Assembly: GCF_038397775.1 (NCBI RefSeq)
Contig: NZ_CP151650.1
Location: 4,898,001-4,962,000, forward strand
Length of the DNA stretch: 64,000 nt
Reading direction: 5' to 3'
Source of the DNA: Pseudomonas sp. RC10
Lineage (GTDB): Bacteria; Pseudomonadota; Gammaproteobacteria; Pseudomonadales; Pseudomonadaceae
A program made the translations under genes and the position numbers. The notes under the pieces are model-generated. The model did not search any database. It was not told where the DNA came from and worked only from the letters and a program-made list of their open reading frames with translations. Positions 63,005 through 64,000 of this stretch are shown here, piece by piece; the first letter of the stretch is position 1; each line of letters starts with the position of its first letter.

Positions 63005-63646
63005 TCATTTGATCATTTGACGTTTGTCGAGCACCGCGTCCACCAGACCGTATTCAGCAGCGCGTTCGGCGCTCATGAAGTTGTCGCGGTTGGTGTCACG
63101 CTCGATAGCTTCCAGCGACTGACCGGTATGGTGCGCCAGCAGCTCGTTCAGACGCTGGCGAATGTACAGGATTTCCTTGGCGTGAATGTCGATGTCCGAC
63201 GCCTGCCCCTGGAAACCGCCCAGTGGCTGGTGAATCATCACGCGGGAATTCGGCAGGGCAAAACGCTTGCCCTTGGCACCACCTGCCAGCAGGAACGCGC
63301 CCATGCTGCAAGCCTGACCCATGACCGTCGTCGAAACGTCCGGTTTGATGAACTGCATGGTGTCGTAGATCGCCATGCCCGCAGTCACCGAACCGCCTGG
63401 GGAGTTGATGTAAAGATGGATGTCCTTGTCCGGGTTTTCCGCTTCAAGGAACAGGAGCTGCGCCGAGATCAGGTTGGCCATGTAATCTTCAACCGGGCCG
63501 ACCAGGAAGATGACGCGTTCCTTGAGCAAACGGGAGTAGATGTCATAGGCGCGTTCGCCACGGGCGGACTGCTCGATAACCATCGGGACCAGGCCGCCAG
63601 CGGCCTGGATGTCAGAGTTCTGCTGAATATAAGAATTGCGGGACAT
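63005..63646 (-). CDS. clpP: ATP-dependent Clp protease proteolytic subunit ClpP
   Basis: A 213-aa serine protease forming the tetradecameric chamber. Catalytic triad seen: Ser in [16 protein letters not shown] (about 106-121), His in [10 protein letters not shown], and Asp in ERDTNRDNF. The start [41 protein letters not shown] matches the family; an ATG three codons upstream (63655) is possible but sits only three bases from GGGAG. Followed by clpX on the same strand. Confidence 0.97.
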   Translation of the reverse strand: MSRNSYIQQNSDIQAAGGLVPMVIEQSARGERAYDIYSRLLKERVIFLVGPVEDYMANLISAQLLFLEAENPDKDIHLYINSPGGSVTAGMAIYDTMQFIKPDVSTTVMGQACSMGAFLLAGGAKGKRFALPNSRVMIHQPLGGFQGQASDIDIHAKEILYIRQRLNELLAHHTGQSLEAIERDTNRDNFMSAERAAEYGLVDAVLDKRQMIK

Positions 63647-63688
63647 GTCTCGCATTCACTCCCAAATAGTCATGTCTTGAATACGCAT

Positions 63689-63712
63689 AAGCCAGCGCGA
63701 AGGCTGGCTTAT
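63689..63712. other. Perfect hairpin between tig and clpP
   Basis: TAAGCCAGC-GCGAAG-GCTGGCTTA, a nine-base perfect stem without a long T-run, 25 bp after the tig stop. Probably an attenuator or mRNA-stabilising fold between trigger factor and clpP. Confidence 0.6.
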
Positions 63713-63737
63713 GGTGTTTTCGAACGAGAGAAAGAAA

Positions 63738-64000
63738 TCAGTCGGCTTGTGGAGCTTCTACCGGCTTGACGGCTTCTTCGTACGAGACCGCTTTATCGGT
63801 CACGCTCGCTTTCTGCAAAACAGTATCCACAACTTGCTCTTCCAGCACAACCGAACGCACTTCGTTCATTTGCTGTTCGTTCTTGTAGTACCAGGCCACG
63901 ACCTGCTCTGGCTCCTGGTAAGCGGAAGCCATTTCCTGGATCAGCTCACGAACGCGGGCTTCGTCAGGCTTGAGGTCGAACTGCTTGACCACTTCAGCGA
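63738..64000 (-). CDS. tig: Trigger factor, C-terminal part, 5' end outside window
   Basis: The last 87 codons of a gene entering from the right edge: [73 protein letters not shown]. This is the C-terminal helical arm of trigger factor, the ribosome-bound chaperone. The position upstream of clpP-clpX-lon confirms the call. The N-terminal ribosome-binding and PPIase domains lie beyond 64000. Confidence 0.93.
   Translation of the reverse strand, partial: AEVVKQFDLKPDEARVRELIQEMASAYQEPEQVVAWYYKNEQQMNEVRSVVLEEQVVDTVLQKASVTDKAVSYEEAVKPVEAPQAD

Overview
The window looks like a stretch of a Pseudomonas chromosome (fluorescens/syringae side of the genus; inference). It is GC-rich and densely coding, and carries many REP-type palindromes of the form TGTGGGAGCGAATTCATTCGCGA. 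The right third, dnaQ-rnhA-methyltransferase-gloB-mltD-two peptide-binding proteins-yejBEF-fabI-ppiD-hupB-lon-clpX-clpP-tig, is the conserved Pseudomonas core order as I remember it. The left two thirds are more accessory.

Layout. 1-2.7 kb: 3' part of a myo-inositol catabolism kinase (iolC) divergent from an RpiR-type regulator, with an IolR-like GGAA-N6-TTCC site between them. 2.7-3.6 kb: a composite non-coding block with two inverted copies of a long dispersed repeat, hexanucleotide tandem repeats and a REP pair. 3.8-5.1 kb: soluble double-PAS chemoreceptor. 5.2-6.4 kb: an IS110-family insertion sequence sitting inside a REP. 6.4-10.4 kb: ybhN-clsB-ybhP-DUF72 operon. 10.6-16.7 kb: an orphan, apparently biosynthetic operon (transaldolase-like, sulfotransferase, SDR, Rossmann dehydrogenase-like, glycine-methyltransferase-like, APS kinase) followed by a CGNR/ABATE-type regulator candidate. 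16.7-17.3 kb: AT-rich upstream region. 17.3-18.3 kb: cytochrome b561 and a 134-bp-period REP array. 18.3-21.2 kb: HlyD/DHA2 exporter pair. 21.5-24.1 kb: DUF427 protein and a fused EgtB-EgtD ergothioneine enzyme. 24.4-26.7 kb: acyl-CoA hydrolase and dehydrogenase (valine-type catabolism). 26.7-37.3 kb: two tandem giant paralogues (1674 and 1791 aa) with C-terminal HExxH...DTxDxxY metalloprotease-like motifs. 37.5-40.4 kb: LysR regulator and phnWX (2-aminoethylphosphonate use). 40.5-42.3 kb: FMN reductase, a small unknown and a GNAT protein. 42.4-64 kb: the core block.

How parts work together. In the orphan operon the APS kinase can supply PAPS to the neighbouring sulfotransferase, while the methyltransferase, the two NAD(P)-type enzymes and the aldolase-like protein could build and decorate a small molecule. 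No product is known to me. The HlyD/DHA2 pair close by could export it (speculative). Lon, ClpX, ClpP and trigger factor form the protein quality-control block; sigma-32-type promoters are visible before lon and clpX. The Yej-type transporter has two successive substrate-binding proteins.

The most unusual items are the orphan sulfation/methylation operon, the tandem giant metalloprotease-like proteins, the EgtB-EgtD fusion, the IS110 element in a REP with a candidate bridge RNA, and the long dispersed repeat linked to hexanucleotide tracts. All calls come from reading the sequence; no database search was run.
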